Shown here in pieces: positions 46,507 to 56,001 of a DNA stretch of 64,000 bases. Position numbers and translations under genes: made by a program. The notes below the pieces were generated by a model. That model saw nothing but the letters and a program-made list of their open reading frames with translations. It was not told the DNA's origin and did no database searches. Numbering within the stretch: the stretch's first letter is position 1; the number at the start of each line of letters is the position of its first letter. This DNA is from Flavobacterium limnophilum (lineage in GTDB: Bacteria; Bacteroidota; Bacteroidia; Flavobacteriales; Flavobacteriaceae). Location: the NCBI RefSeq assembly GCF_027111315.2, contig NZ_CP114289.2:930001-994000 (forward strand), in the 5' to 3' direction.

Positions 46507-47060
46507 TTTAAACGGTAGGAAATCATAATTCCTCCCCTATATGGCAACCAATCACCGCTTATATTCCAATGTTCGGCTTTGTCATACCTGCCTGGAGTTC
46601 CGTCATTATAGTGTCCATGATAGTATCCTTGATGCCAACCACCTCCTACAAAGAAATCCAGCATTAATCTATCATTTAGTTTTTTCTCGTATCCAATTGT
46701 TCCTCCAAATTTGTACCCAAAACCATCTTCGTACTTATTAGTATCCCAATAGTTCCATTTTTGTAGTTGATACCGATCAGCTCCAGCATGTCCTCCAAAA
46801 TAAAAGCCATTGTATTTTTCATGAAAATGATAACGAACTTCTGCAATTAAAGAATAAAATTTCATTGGGTGATGACCATTAAATGATTCCCAAAAAGAAG
46901 CCATAACGTCAGCTTGAAAAGTGAATTTTTTTCCAATACTGGTTTCAATTCCCACATTTGGAATTAACACCAAGGCTGTTACGGCATTACCTTTTATATA
47001 CGTTTGAGATTGGGAACAAATTGAAATGAATAGAAAAGAAAAAAGGAAGATTTTTTTCAT
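46503..47060 (-). CDS. DUF3575-type outer-membrane protein
   Basis: A 185-residue exported protein with signal MKKIFLFSFLFISICSQSQ. The mature part begins with KGNAVTALVLIPNVGIETSI, the usual start of the DUF3575 family, and continues as amphipathic strands (FYSLIAEVRYHFHEKYNGFY, YKFGGTIGYEKKLNDRLMLD) to the end MISYRLN, as in small beta-barrels. The function is unknown. The protein is rich in His, Tyr and Trp near residues 146-165 (GGGWHQGYYHGHYNDG). Confidence 0.8.
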   Translation of the reverse strand: MKKIFLFSFLFISICSQSQTYIKGNAVTALVLIPNVGIETSIGKKFTFQADVMASFWESFNGHHPMKFYSLIAEVRYHFHEKYNGFYFGGHAGADRYQLQKWNYWDTNKYEDGFGYKFGGTIGYEKKLNDRLMLDFFVGGGWHQGYYHGHYNDGTPGRYDKAEHWNISGDWLPYRGGIMISYRLN

Positions 47061-47150
47061 AAGATTGGTATGTAGCTGTGTGGTTTTGATTACTAATTAT
47101 GCCCTTTCGGCGGCAAATATAGAAATAATTGAATTAAGGAATTTGGAAAA

Positions 47151-47702
47151 TTAGTGAGTATTCAAAATAGAATAAATGACCGTGTCCAAAAAACGGCCTT
47201 CATAATATTCATTTTCTTTTAAATGGGCTTCCTTGACAAAACCACTTTTTTGCAAGGCTCTCTCCGATGCAAGGTTTTCCGGGTCAATGACAGCTTCAAT
47301 AGAATGCAGTTTCATTATTTCAAAGCCATATTTCACGGTTTCTTTTATGGCTTCAACAATAATGCCTTTTCCGTGATATTCTGGAAGAAGCATATAGCCA
47401 ATTTCGGCTCTAAAATGTTCTGGTTTAATTCTGTAATGACCAATAATTCCTATTAGTTTCGGATTGTCTTTCAAAGTAATAGCCCAATTTATCCCTTCGT
47501 TGTTTTCGATTTTTGCATCAATCATCGAGATATGTTCCAAGGCATCTTCTTCGGTTTTCACCTGTGGTCTTGGAATGTATTTCATGACTTCCTTGTCAGA
47601 TCGAAGGGCAAAAACTTCGTTTACATCTTCTTTCACAAGGCGACGCAAATGCAAACGTTCGGTCTCGAGATTAGGGAAAGGAGTGAAATTGATGTTTACC
47701 AT
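47151..47702 (-). CDS. GNAT-family N-acetyltransferase, RimJ/RimL-like
   Basis: A 183-residue acetyl-CoA-dependent transferase. The N-terminal TERLHLRRLVKEDVNEVFAL, the central IGIIGHYRIKPEHFRAEIGY and the acetyl-CoA loop LLPEYHGKGIIVEAIKETVK (near 106-125) fit the RimJ/RimL subgroup, which acetylates protein N-termini or small molecules. The true substrate cannot be told. The stop of the next upstream gene (aldose 1-epimerase family) is 3 bp away, so both are on one transcript. Confidence 0.9.
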   Translation of the reverse strand: MVNINFTPFPNLETERLHLRRLVKEDVNEVFALRSDKEVMKYIPRPQVKTEEDALEHISMIDAKIENNEGINWAITLKDNPKLIGIIGHYRIKPEHFRAEIGYMLLPEYHGKGIIVEAIKETVKYGFEIMKLHSIEAVIDPENLASERALQKSGFVKEAHLKENEYYEGRFLDTVIYSILNTH

Positions 47703-47705
47703 ATT

Positions 47706-48557
47706 TTATAGAATTTCAATGCTAAAATTACATTGCAGTGATTTTTTGGCTTCCAAGAGTTGAATGCCTTCTTTTTCCAAAATATTTCCCGTTGAATGAA
47801 CAGTGTCCGAATAGCCAAGCCAGGGTTCAATGCACAAAAAAGGAGCATTGTTTTTTGTCCAAATTCCTAGATTTGGAAAATCATCAAACTGGACACGAAG
47901 CAAAGGTTTGTCGTTTTCTAAAACAGTGATGTTTTTAGACTGTAATCGTTTAAAAATCAAGGCGTCTTTTTCAAACAATGAATAATCTAGCGAAACTTGA
48001 TTGTCAATCATTTCGATGGTTGTTGATTTGTCTGAAAGTAAATCATTTTCAAGTTCAAAACTCGTTAAAGTTTCAGGATATTCAAATGCCAAAGCGTATG
48101 CATCAAATGATTTTGGCAATGCAAATGCAGGATGTGCTCCAATGGAAAAAGGCATTACACCATTGTTGTTATTGATGATATTGTACCCAATAATTAATTT
48201 GTTTTCGTCCAAAGTATAAATAATTTGCAACTCAAAATCAAAGGGATAGACTTTACGGGATTCCTCGGATGAAGTTAACGAAAATGTGGCACTACTTTCC
48301 GATTGCTTAATCAATTTAAATTCCATGTCTCTTGCAAAACCGTGTCTCGACAATTGGTATTCTGTTCCTTCATAATGGTAGGAATTGTTTTTCAGCGTTC
48401 CAACAATTGGAAACAAAATAGGGGAATGCTTTCCCCAAAACGCTGGATTTCCCTCCCAAATGTATTCTTGATTCTCGTGATTTTTTAATGAGAATAATTC
48501 AGCTCCAAAGTGGTTTATTTGCGCTGTCAGATTCGAATTTGAAATTGTTGTAGTCAA
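47706..48557 (-). CDS. Aldose 1-epimerase family protein
   Basis: A 283-residue mutarotase-like beta-sandwich. The start reads SNLTAQINHFGAELFSLKNH and continues with EYIWEGNPAFWGKHSPILFP (near 30-49), the substrate-site motif of the LacX-like subgroup. Conserved histidine and glutamate positions appear in FSIGAHPAFALP (near 138) and LCIEPWLGYSD (near 240). It probably interconverts sugar anomers or phosphosugars. It is co-transcribed with the acetyltransferase gene. Confidence 0.9.
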   Translation of the reverse strand: MTTTISNSNLTAQINHFGAELFSLKNHENQEYIWEGNPAFWGKHSPILFPIVGTLKNNSYHYEGTEYQLSRHGFARDMEFKLIKQSESSATFSLTSSEESRKVYPFDFELQIIYTLDENKLIIGYNIINNNNGVMPFSIGAHPAFALPKSFDAYALAFEYPETLTSFELENDLLSDKSTTIEMIDNQVSLDYSLFEKDALIFKRLQSKNITVLENDKPLLRVQFDDFPNLGIWTKNNAPFLCIEPWLGYSDTVHSTGNILEKEGIQLLEAKKSLQCNFSIEIL

Positions 48558-48728
48558 AATAATTCTAATTAAGTTTAATACTCTTGATGATGTAAATGTA
48601 TTTCATAAATTTAATTTGGAACAAAAAAAGAGGATGAATTATTGGATTACTAAAATTTTGTCAAATTCTAGTGTTTATTTCTAGTGTCAAGATTATTTTT
48701 TATTAATTTGTTGTAGAAAATTTATTAA

Positions 48729-50732
48729 ATGAAAAACATTCGCTTAAAATATATCTTGCAATTGACTTTCTTGTTGGGAATTTCATCCTTGTGGTCTCAA
48801 CAAGCTCCAATTTCAACCGCAAACAAACAAAATTCAAATTACGATTATCACGAACCATTCGCTCCTTTTTTTTATTCGAAAGACGGGACAAACACTCGTT
48901 CGGCAAGCGGTCAACCGGGATTTGAATATTGGCAAAACCAGGCAGATTATAAACTGTCGGCAAAATTAAATGAGACAAACAATGAAATTACGGGAACGGC
49001 TAGTATAACCTATACCAATAACAGTCCAGACAAGATGTCTTTTTTGTGGATGTCTCTGGATCAAAATTTATTTAAAGATGATTCTAGAGGTAACTTCGTA
49101 ATTCCCACAACGGGTAGCAGGAATGGTGCTCAAGGCGAAATTTTTGATGGTGGACACAAAATTAAATCGGTAAAAATAGTTACTACAATCAAGGGAATTG
49201 AAACCGAAAAAGAGGTTAAATATGTAATCAACGATACCCGAATGCAGGTTTTTCTTCCCCAAGAATTGAAATCTAGAGGTGGAGTCGTTACGATTAAAAT
49301 TAATTTTTCATTCATTTCTCCCAAAGAAGGTTCCGATCGAATGGGAATATTGGAAACCAAAAACGGCAAAATTTTCTCCATCGCCCAGTGGTATCCCCGA
49401 ATGTGTGTCTATGACGACATTGCTGGATGGAACACCAATCCTTATCAAGGAGCCTCAGAATTTTATCTGGAATATGGTGATTTTGATGTGGATATTACGG
49501 TACCTTCCAATCATTTTGTGGTCTGTTCCGGGGAATTAATCAATGCGTCTGAAGTTTATACCGTTGACCAACAAAAAAGTTTGGCACAAGCCAAGCAAAG
49601 TGACAAAACGGTGGTTATTCGATCAAAAGAAGAGGTTTTGGCTGCAGCCAATAAAACTATCGAAACCCATAAAACTTGGCATTTCAAAATGAAGAACTCT
49701 CGAGATGTTTCTTGGGCTTCTTCGGCTTCATTCATTTTGGACGCGGCTAGAATTAATTTGCCAAGTGGCAAAAAATCATTGGCTATTTCTGCCTATCCTA
49801 TTGAAAGTGCCGGAAATGAAGCTTGGGGGCGTTCAACAGAATTTACCAAGGCGGTAATCGAAAATTACTCGAAAAGATGGTTTGAATATCCTTATCCAAC
49901 AGCTACAAATGTGGCCGGAATAGTAGGCGGAATGGAATATCCCGGTATTGTTTTTTGTGATTACAAAGACAAGGGCAAAAGTTTGTTTGGTGTTATTGAC
50001 CACGAATTTGGACATATTTGGTTTCCAATGATTGTGGGTTCCAACGAGCGATTGTTTGCCTGGATGGACGAGGGTTTCAACACTTTTATCAATTCATTGA
50101 GCGCTGCCGATTTCAATCAAGGGGAATTCACGGAAAAACCTGCAGACATGCATATCTTGGGACTAAAATATACGCATCCTGATTTGGAAACCATTATGAG
50201 TTCCCCTGACAATATGAAGGAAGCCAATATTGGCACTTTATGTTATTCAAAGCCGGGAGCGGGATTGGTAATGTTGCGGGAGCAAATTTTGGGTGCCGAT
50301 CGATTCGATTTTGCTTTTAAAACCTACATTGAGCGTTGGGCTTTCAAACATCCGGCTCCCGATGATTTTTTCAGGACTATCGAAAATGTAGCCGGCGAAG
50401 ATTTAAGCTGGTTTTGGCGTGGTTGGTTTGTCCATAATTGGCGATTGGACCAAGGAATCAATTCCGTAAAATATGTGGATAATAATCCAAAATTAGGAGC
50501 CTTAATCACAATCGAAAACTTCGAAAAAATGGTGATGCCCGTAATTATGGACATTAAAACAAAAAGCGGAAAAGTGACTCGATTAAAATTGCCGGTGGAA
50601 ATTTGGCAAAAAAATGTAGATTGGACTTTCAAACTCAATTCTACCGAAGAAATCGAAAGTGTTGTTCTAGATCCAGATCACGTATTTCCAGACTGCAACG
50701 AAAGTAACAATACTTGGAAGTCATTCAAATAA
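48729..50732 (+). CDS. M1-family zinc metallopeptidase (aminopeptidase-like)
   Basis: A 667-residue exported peptidase with signal ending [10 protein letters not shown]. The zinc site is [20 protein letters not shown] (HExxH with the third ligand Glu 18 residues on, in WMDEGFNTF; near 421-450). The GAMEN-type substrate loop appears as VGGMEYPGI, a common variant of this subgroup. It trims peptides outside the cytoplasm. No C-terminal sorting domain is obvious. It stands alone between the epimerase gene and a small repeat. Confidence 0.93.
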   Translation: MKNIRLKYILQLTFLLGISSLWSQQAPISTANKQNSNYDYHEPFAPFFYSKDGTNTRSASGQPGFEYWQNQADYKLSAKLNETNNEITGTASITYTNNSPDKMSFLWMSLDQNLFKDDSRGNFVIPTTGSRNGAQGEIFDGGHKIKSVKIVTTIKGIETEKEVKYVINDTRMQVFLPQELKSRGGVVTIKINFSFISPKEGSDRMGILETKNGKIFSIAQWYPRMCVYDDIAGWNTNPYQGASEFYLEYGDFDVDITVPSNHFVVCSGELINASEVYTVDQQKSLAQAKQSDKTVVIRSKEEVLAAANKTIETHKTWHFKMKNSRDVSWASSASFILDAARINLPSGKKSLAISAYPIESAGNEAWGRSTEFTKAVIENYSKRWFEYPYPTATNVAGIVGGMEYPGIVFCDYKDKGKSLFGVIDHEFGHIWFPMIVGSNERLFAWMDEGFNTFINSLSAADFNQGEFTEKPADMHILGLKYTHPDLETIMSSPDNMKEANIGTLCYSKPGAGLVMLREQILGADRFDFAFKTYIERWAFKHPAPDDFFRTIENVAGEDLSWFWRGWFVHNWRLDQGINSVKYVDNNPKLGALITIENFEKMVMPVIMDIKTKSGKVTRLKLPVEIWQKNVDWTFKLNSTEEIESVVLDPDHVFPDCNESNNTWKSFK

Positions 50733-50771
50733 AATCAAAAAATGATATGCAAAGTCTAAAATAAATGGCTA

Positions 50772-50830
50772 TTTGTCACTCCGTAGGAGTCGCTACTCAC
50801 GAGAGCAGGGACGCTTTACAGCGTGACAAA
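50772..50830. repeat. 59-bp repeat with 8-bp terminal inverted repeats
   Basis: TTTGTCAC at 50772-50779 and GTGACAAA at 50823-50830 are exact inverse ends. Inside the left end ACTCCGTAGGAGT (50778-50790) folds as a hairpin. The related word at 39811-39832 has ATTCC/GGAAT in the same place, a compensatory pair change. Confidence 0.75.
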
Positions 50831-50892
50831 CAGAGTCGTCACATTGGATTAAAATATAATAACGTTTGGTATTCTTCCAAAGTTTTGAACTT

Positions 50893-51933
50893 TTACTCTG
50901 GAATTTGTTGGCTCAAACAATGCAAAGTTCCAAAACCCCAAATCAAATCTATTGCGTTAATTCCAATGATTTCCCTATCTAGAAAACAATCTGCGATGAT
51001 ATTCAAAGCTATTCTATCGTTCGAATCGTTGAATGTTGGAACTAAAACACAGTTGTTCAAGATCAAGAAATTGGCATAACTGGCGGGCAAACGCAATCCG
51101 TCAAAATCGATGCGTTTTGGCATTGGTAATTCTACTATTTTTGGAGATTTTCCGTTTTCCAATTTTGCATTTTGCAAACGTTTCAGGTTGTCTTGCAAAG
51201 GCTTGTAATTGTTGTCTTTCGGGTCTTTTTCAACAATGGTGATAATAGTGTCTTCATTTACAAAACGGCACAAATCGTCGATATGTCCGTGAGTGTCATC
51301 CCCTTCAATTCCGTCGCCTAGCCAAATCACGTTGGTAATTCCCAAATATTCCTTGAAAACCGCTTCATAATCTTCCTTGGTGAAACCTGGATTTCGAACC
51401 TGAATATCAGGATGCATCAAGCATTCTTCCGAAGTCAACAATGTGCCTTTTCCGTTGGTGTCAATCGCTCCACCTTCCACGATTACGGGTTTTCCGTTGT
51501 ATAAAACTTGGGTTACGGGAAGTTTCAGGAATTCGCCCACTTTGGCAGGAACGTGTTTGTCCAAATTGATGTTTTTATATTTTGCCCAACCGTTGAAATT
51601 GAAATTCAAGGCTTCTCTTTTCGTTCCGTTTTGAACAATAATTGGCCCAGAATCACGCATCCAGCTTCTATTGGTTTTATGAATGATGAAACAAACATTA
51701 CTCATTTTTACAGTTGCTGTTTCTAGCATTTCTGTAACTTTAGCTTTTAATTTTTCATCGGCAACGACCAAAAATACTTGCTCGAAAGTGGCTACTTTTT
51801 TGATAAATTCCACAAAAGCCCATTGTATGGCTTCATATTTTCCTGGCCAATCGTTTCCGTTATGAGGAAAACACAATAAAATACCTTGCTGCTTTTCCCA
51901 TTCGGCGGGGAATCTTCTATTGGATGCACTCAT
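50893..51933 (-). CDS. aguA: Agmatine deiminase
   Basis: Hydrolyses agmatine to N-carbamoylputrescine and ammonia. The 346-residue guanidine-modifying enzyme has NRSWMRDSGPIIV (near 88-100), EGGAIDTNGKGTLLT (near 153), GDDTHGHIDDLCRFV (near 215-229) and the catalytic cysteine near the end in FGTLHCLSQQIPE. The length fits the family. It is transcribed 2 bp after aguB, so both steps from agmatine to putrescine come from one mRNA. Confidence 0.95.
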   Translation of the reverse strand: MSASNRRFPAEWEKQQGILLCFPHNGNDWPGKYEAIQWAFVEFIKKVATFEQVFLVVADEKLKAKVTEMLETATVKMSNVCFIIHKTNRSWMRDSGPIIVQNGTKREALNFNFNGWAKYKNINLDKHVPAKVGEFLKLPVTQVLYNGKPVIVEGGAIDTNGKGTLLTSEECLMHPDIQVRNPGFTKEDYEAVFKEYLGITNVIWLGDGIEGDDTHGHIDDLCRFVNEDTIITIVEKDPKDNNYKPLQDNLKRLQNAKLENGKSPKIVELPMPKRIDFDGLRLPASYANFLILNNCVLVPTFNDSNDRIALNIIADCFLDREIIGINAIDLIWGFGTLHCLSQQIPE

Positions 51934-51935
51934 AA

Positions 51936-52823
51936 TTAATCAATCGCTCTTTTCGTGATATCTCCAAAAGCATCAATTCTTCTGTCTCTAAAGAAAGGCC
52001 AGTTTTGGCGCACATTTTCTTGCAAGTCCAAGTCCACTTCGGCAATCAAGATTTCTTCTTTATCGTGGGAGGCTTGTGCCAAAATTTCGCCTTGTGGTCC
52101 TGCAATAAACGAAGAACCCCAAAACTGGATTCCAGCCGTATCCGGTAAATATTGTTCTAATCCGATTCGGTTTGCGGCGGCAACATACACACCATTCGCC
52201 ACGGCGTGACCTTTCATCACGTTCATCCAGGCACCGTGTTGGTTTTCGCCATATTGTTCTTTTTCCAAGGGATGCCAGCCGATTGCCGTTGGATAAAACA
52301 ACACATCGGCACCTTGCAAAGCCGTCAAACGAGCCGCTTCTGGATACCATTGATCCCAACAAATAAGCGTTCCAATTTTTCCTTTTTGGGTAGGGAAGGC
52401 CTTGAAACCCAAATCACCCGGAGTGAAATAAAATTTTTCGTAAAAATGTGGATCATCCGGAATGTGCATTTTGCGATACAATCCTGCTTCCGAACCATCG
52501 GTGTCGATGATGTAGGCACTGTTGTGGTAAATTCCCGCCATTCTTTTTTCGAAGAAAGGAACGATAATCACGACTCCCAATTCTTTTGCCAAAGCACTGA
52601 AAGCAATAAACGAAGTACTGTACAAGGGTTCTGCCAAGGCAAAATTATCCACGTCTTCACTTTGACAAAAATAGTGGCTGCTGTATAATTCGGGCAATGA
52701 AATCACTTCCGCACCTTGACTGGCAGCGTCTCTAACCCAAGACAAACATTTTTTCAGGTTGTTTTCGGCAACGTCATTCAGATTCAATTGAATAACCGCT
52801 ATTTTGTATTTTTTCTTTGGCAT
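51936..52823 (-). CDS. aguB: N-carbamoylputrescine amidohydrolase
   Basis: A nitrilase-superfamily enzyme that turns N-carbamoylputrescine into putrescine. The Glu-Lys-Cys triad is visible: ISLPELYSSHYF (near 44), LYRKMHIPDDPHFYEKFYF (near 117) and LICWDQWYPEAARL (near 150). The frame is open 7 codons earlier; MPKKKYKIAVIQLNL is the normal start, giving 295 residues. A TATTTTTG -7 box (plus-strand CAAAAATA at 52842-52849) lies 18 bp upstream. It is the first gene of aguB-aguA. Confidence 0.95.
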   Translation of the reverse strand: MPKKKYKIAVIQLNLNDVAENNLKKCLSWVRDAASQGAEVISLPELYSSHYFCQSEDVDNFALAEPLYSTSFIAFSALAKELGVVIIVPFFEKRMAGIYHNSAYIIDTDGSEAGLYRKMHIPDDPHFYEKFYFTPGDLGFKAFPTQKGKIGTLICWDQWYPEAARLTALQGADVLFYPTAIGWHPLEKEQYGENQHGAWMNVMKGHAVANGVYVAAANRIGLEQYLPDTAGIQFWGSSFIAGPQGEILAQASHDKEEILIAEVDLDLQENVRQNWPFFRDRRIDAFGDITKRAID

Positions 52824-52937
52824 AAGGCAATATTTAGAGTGCAAAAATAGTGTTTTTATGAGGAATTGGAAAAATGCCGATTGTATTTTTTATGGATTCC
52901 TTTGATGACGGGAGTGTTCGTATTTGGTTTTAAAAAC

Positions 52938-52972
52938 AAACCTCTTTTAAATCGCTTTAAAAGAGGTTTTTA
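52938..52972. terminator. Strong terminator at the end of the pectinase operon
   Basis: AAACCTCTTTTAAA at 52938-52951, loop TCGC, and its exact complement at 52956-52969, with T-rich sequence after it. It sits 8 bp past the last pectate lyase stop and separates that operon from aguB-aguA. Confidence 0.88.
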
Positions 52973-52979
52973 TTTTATT

Positions 52980-54185
52980 TTACGGTTTCAAAACATCCGT
53001 TGTTGGTGCCCATTTTTTTTGCCATTCCGGGTATTTTTTCAAGACTTTGTCAGGGTTGTAAGTGTACCAAGCATAACCCACTCGGCGTTCGCGGCTAACT
53101 TCGGCCAAAGAGTATAAATACTTGCTGTCTCGATCGCAAAACAGGGGTTTTCCGGTTCCCAATTCATAATAACGTGTCCAAATAGGTGGAGCGGTTGGGT
53201 CTGTCACCACTCGGTTGTCTTTGGTAATCGTCATGTATTTTGATTCCTCTTTTGGTGCATCAAATGTTTCCACTCGGGTATTGTATATTTTGGAATCCGA
53301 AAACCATTTTACGGCTGCTTGTATGGATTGGATTATTTTTTCATTTGGATTGTCGATACTCATCAAGAACATGACAACTGCTGCACTTTCTCCATTGCAA
53401 ATACTTGGTGGTTCAAATTTTCTGGCCCAAGCCGGCAATAAAGTTACTTCATCGTGCTGTTGACACCAAGCGGTCAATTTTCCTTGATCGACAATTTGCA
53501 TTTTTAGGATGCAATCGATCCCTTTTTGATAAGCCTTGGTTACTTTGTTTTTTGTTTTAGTATCTACAAATGCAAAATTAGGGTCGTTGTCAATAATTTT
53601 TTCCAAAATATTCATAATGCCCATATACGCTCCGTCATTGAAGGTGATGTGGCGACTGTAGCCTTTTTCTAAAGGGAAATATTGTGGCCAACCTCCATTG
53701 GAATATTGGGCTTTAAGAATAAAATCAATTCCTTTTAGGCAAGCATCTTTGTATTTTTCGGTTTTGGTCAGCGTATAGACTTGTGCCAAATAATAGGTAT
53801 GGGTATAAGTGGTGGCATTGTCAAAAGTAGTGTGATAAACAGACTTTGTTTTGACCACGGCGTTTATTTGCTCTGGAGTCAATACAGCTCTCATATCATA
53901 ATTTTTGGGCCATCCTCCATTATTGCGTTGAAAATAAATGATGTTGTCGGCTATTTTCGTGTACTCGGATTCCGGATATTGGGGTTGGTTTGGAACTGGA
54001 TTTACAATATTGGTTTCGTCTTTTACATAATACCAATGATTGACGCCATCCATAAAGGGTCTTGTGCTGATTGTTATTTTGTCGCTCTTGTTGGATTGGG
54101 CAATTGAAAAAACGAATGAAAACGATGATAGAATTACACTAAGAAATAGCGTGCAGCTTTTGGGTTGGTTTTTGAATATTTTCAT
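52980..54185 (-). CDS. Pectate lyase, PL10 family
   Basis: A 401-residue exported lyase that cleaves polygalacturonate by beta-elimination. The signal ends SSFSFVFSIAQ. The alpha/alpha-toroid sequence includes IIYFQRNNGGWPKNYDM (near 88), FDNATTYTHTYYLAQVYTLT (near 121), FILKAQYSNGGWPQYFPLEK and LTAWCQQHDEVTLLPAWARK, all PL10 signatures. It shares these blocks with the longer PL10 protein encoded at 57324-58922. It is the last gene of the pectinase operon. Cleavage products feed the KduI/KduD branch. Confidence 0.93.
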   Translation of the reverse strand: MKIFKNQPKSCTLFLSVILSSFSFVFSIAQSNKSDKITISTRPFMDGVNHWYYVKDETNIVNPVPNQPQYPESEYTKIADNIIYFQRNNGGWPKNYDMRAVLTPEQINAVVKTKSVYHTTFDNATTYTHTYYLAQVYTLTKTEKYKDACLKGIDFILKAQYSNGGWPQYFPLEKGYSRHITFNDGAYMGIMNILEKIIDNDPNFAFVDTKTKNKVTKAYQKGIDCILKMQIVDQGKLTAWCQQHDEVTLLPAWARKFEPPSICNGESAAVVMFLMSIDNPNEKIIQSIQAAVKWFSDSKIYNTRVETFDAPKEESKYMTITKDNRVVTDPTAPPIWTRYYELGTGKPLFCDRDSKYLYSLAEVSRERRVGYAWYTYNPDKVLKKYPEWQKKWAPTTDVLKP

Positions 54186-54200
54186 TGTTTAAATTGTTTT

Positions 54201-54233
54201 AACCCGTTGTGAAATGATTTCAGCCAACGGGTT
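54201..54233. promoter_or_regulatory. Inverted repeat between the GH28 and PL10 genes
   Basis: AACCCGTTG at 54201-54209 and CAACGGGTT at 54225-54233 are exact inverse copies with a 15-nt loop. No T-run follows on either strand. An mRNA-processing hairpin or partial attenuator within the operon is possible. Confidence 0.55.
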
Positions 54234-54254
54234 TATTGTTAAAATGTTGTCGTT

Positions 54255-55943
54255 TTACAATTTCACGGCTCCTTTTGGAACGGTTTCTCCAATGAAGGTT
54301 GTTTTGGAAAAATCCAAATTAGCAGACGAGGTCAATTCAATTTTTTCGCAAGCGGCTCCATTGACGGTAACTGCTTTTGGTGAAGTCGAATTAAATTCAA
54401 TATTTTTGAATGACATATTTTTGGCATTATAGATTTCAAAAACATTGCTTTCTTTTATGTCTAATTTGATATTGCTGAGTTTGATTCCATTGGCATCAAT
54501 GATTGAGAAACCTTTGTCTGCTTTTGCAATCAAGTTGGAGATTTCGATGTTCTCCAGGTTCATTTCAGGCAAACCTTGCAAAAATACGGCTTGATATGCT
54601 CCCGCAATGGTGATATTTTTGATGGTAATGTTTTTGAACTGCGGTGTTTTTTCGTCGACAGGAACTATTTTGGTGCTAATGGTATTTCCCCCTTCGGCCA
54701 AAGTTTCGGCTATGGATTTTCCACCGTAATACAGGTCGAATGAAATGGCTTGTGATGGAATATCGGTCATGAAAATATCCGAGATAAAGATGTTTTCCAC
54801 AACACCACCACGTCCGCGGTTGCTTTTGAAACGCAATCCAACGTCGGTTCCCATAAAAGAACAGTTTGATACGTGCATGTTTTTTACACCACTGGACATT
54901 TCACTACCCACGGTAACTCCGCCGTGTCCATGATAAACTATGTTGTTTCTGATGATAATATTTTCGCAAGGTACCTTACGATCACGACCGTCTTTGTCTT
55001 TTCCTGATTTGATGCAAATTGCGTCGTCACCCACATCAAAGCTGGAATTTTCAACCAATACATTTTTGCAAGATTCCACGTCAAGACCGTCTCCGTTTTG
55101 GGAAAACCAAGGATTGCGAACAGACACATTACGAACAATCAAGTCTTCAATCATCAATGGATGAATGTTCCAAGCTGGTGAATTTTGAAAAACGGGACCG
55201 TCAAACATCACTCTTTTGCTGTTTTGAATGCTTACCAATACCGGACGAAGAAAATCGTGAATGGCTTCAAAATCTTCTTTGGTTTTCAAATCCAGACGTA
55301 CATTTTGGTCTGCACCAACAGAAGCTTTCATAAACGTTTCCGATGGGTACCAACTGTCTTTTTTTTCATTGAGCACTCCGCCTGAAGCCACAAATTTTTT
55401 CCATTGGCTTTCGGTAAGTTTGCTTTTTTTGACTTGTCTCCAAACCTCTCCTGAGCCGTCCCAAACTCCTTTTCCGGTGAAAGCCACGTTTTCAAGATTC
55501 TTCCCATAAATAGGCGAAATGCAACGCCAAGTGTTCAATCCTTCAAAACTGGTTTCAACTAGAGGATATAAACTTTTATCCGTCGAGAATTTTATCAATG
55601 CGCCGGTTTGGGCATGCAATTCTAGGTTGCTTTTCAAAATGATTGGGCCTGTAAGCCAAATTCCGGGAGGAATAATCACTTTTCCACCTCCTTTTTTGGA
55701 AACGGCAGCAATGGCATCGGCAAAAGCCTTGGTGTTTAAAACAGTTCCTCCGTTTACGGCACCAAAATCCTTGATGTTTACGGTGTTGTTTGGAATTATG
55801 GGTTCTTTTACAATGTCCATTTTGAATTCAATACCTTTATAAGTTTCATTGGATTTTGAATTTTGGGCGACACTGGTATTCGACCAACTCGTCATTACAA
55901 CTGTCAAGGCGATACACAATAGGTTAATTGGTTTTGTTTTCAT
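54255..55943 (-). CDS. Polygalacturonase-like glycoside hydrolase, GH28
   Basis: A 562-residue exported beta-helix hydrolase; signal ends TSWSNTSVAQ. The GH28 catalytic set is visible in order: NPWFSQNGDGLDVESC (near 272), FDVGDDAICIKSGKD (near 297), YHGHGGVTVGSEMSSGV (near 328) and VGLRFKSNRGRGG (near 356). It releases galacturonate from polygalacturonan or rhamnogalacturonan. The substrate within GH28 cannot be fixed. Free galacturonate would enter the UxaC-UxaB-UxaA branch. Confidence 0.95.
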   Translation of the reverse strand: MKTKPINLLCIALTVVMTSWSNTSVAQNSKSNETYKGIEFKMDIVKEPIIPNNTVNIKDFGAVNGGTVLNTKAFADAIAAVSKKGGGKVIIPPGIWLTGPIILKSNLELHAQTGALIKFSTDKSLYPLVETSFEGLNTWRCISPIYGKNLENVAFTGKGVWDGSGEVWRQVKKSKLTESQWKKFVASGGVLNEKKDSWYPSETFMKASVGADQNVRLDLKTKEDFEAIHDFLRPVLVSIQNSKRVMFDGPVFQNSPAWNIHPLMIEDLIVRNVSVRNPWFSQNGDGLDVESCKNVLVENSSFDVGDDAICIKSGKDKDGRDRKVPCENIIIRNNIVYHGHGGVTVGSEMSSGVKNMHVSNCSFMGTDVGLRFKSNRGRGGVVENIFISDIFMTDIPSQAISFDLYYGGKSIAETLAEGGNTISTKIVPVDEKTPQFKNITIKNITIAGAYQAVFLQGLPEMNLENIEISNLIAKADKGFSIIDANGIKLSNIKLDIKESNVFEIYNAKNMSFKNIEFNSTSPKAVTVNGAACEKIELTSSANLDFSKTTFIGETVPKGAVKL

Positions 55944-56001
55944 TCTTTTTTGTTTGGTTTGATTTTTAATTTAATTTAGGACTGCGTTTTTGTTTATTTG
56001 T

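Noticed and set aside
54201..54233. Terminator between the GH28 and PL10 genes
   Set aside because: The stem has no following T-run on either strand and lies inside an operon; listed as an inverted repeat instead.
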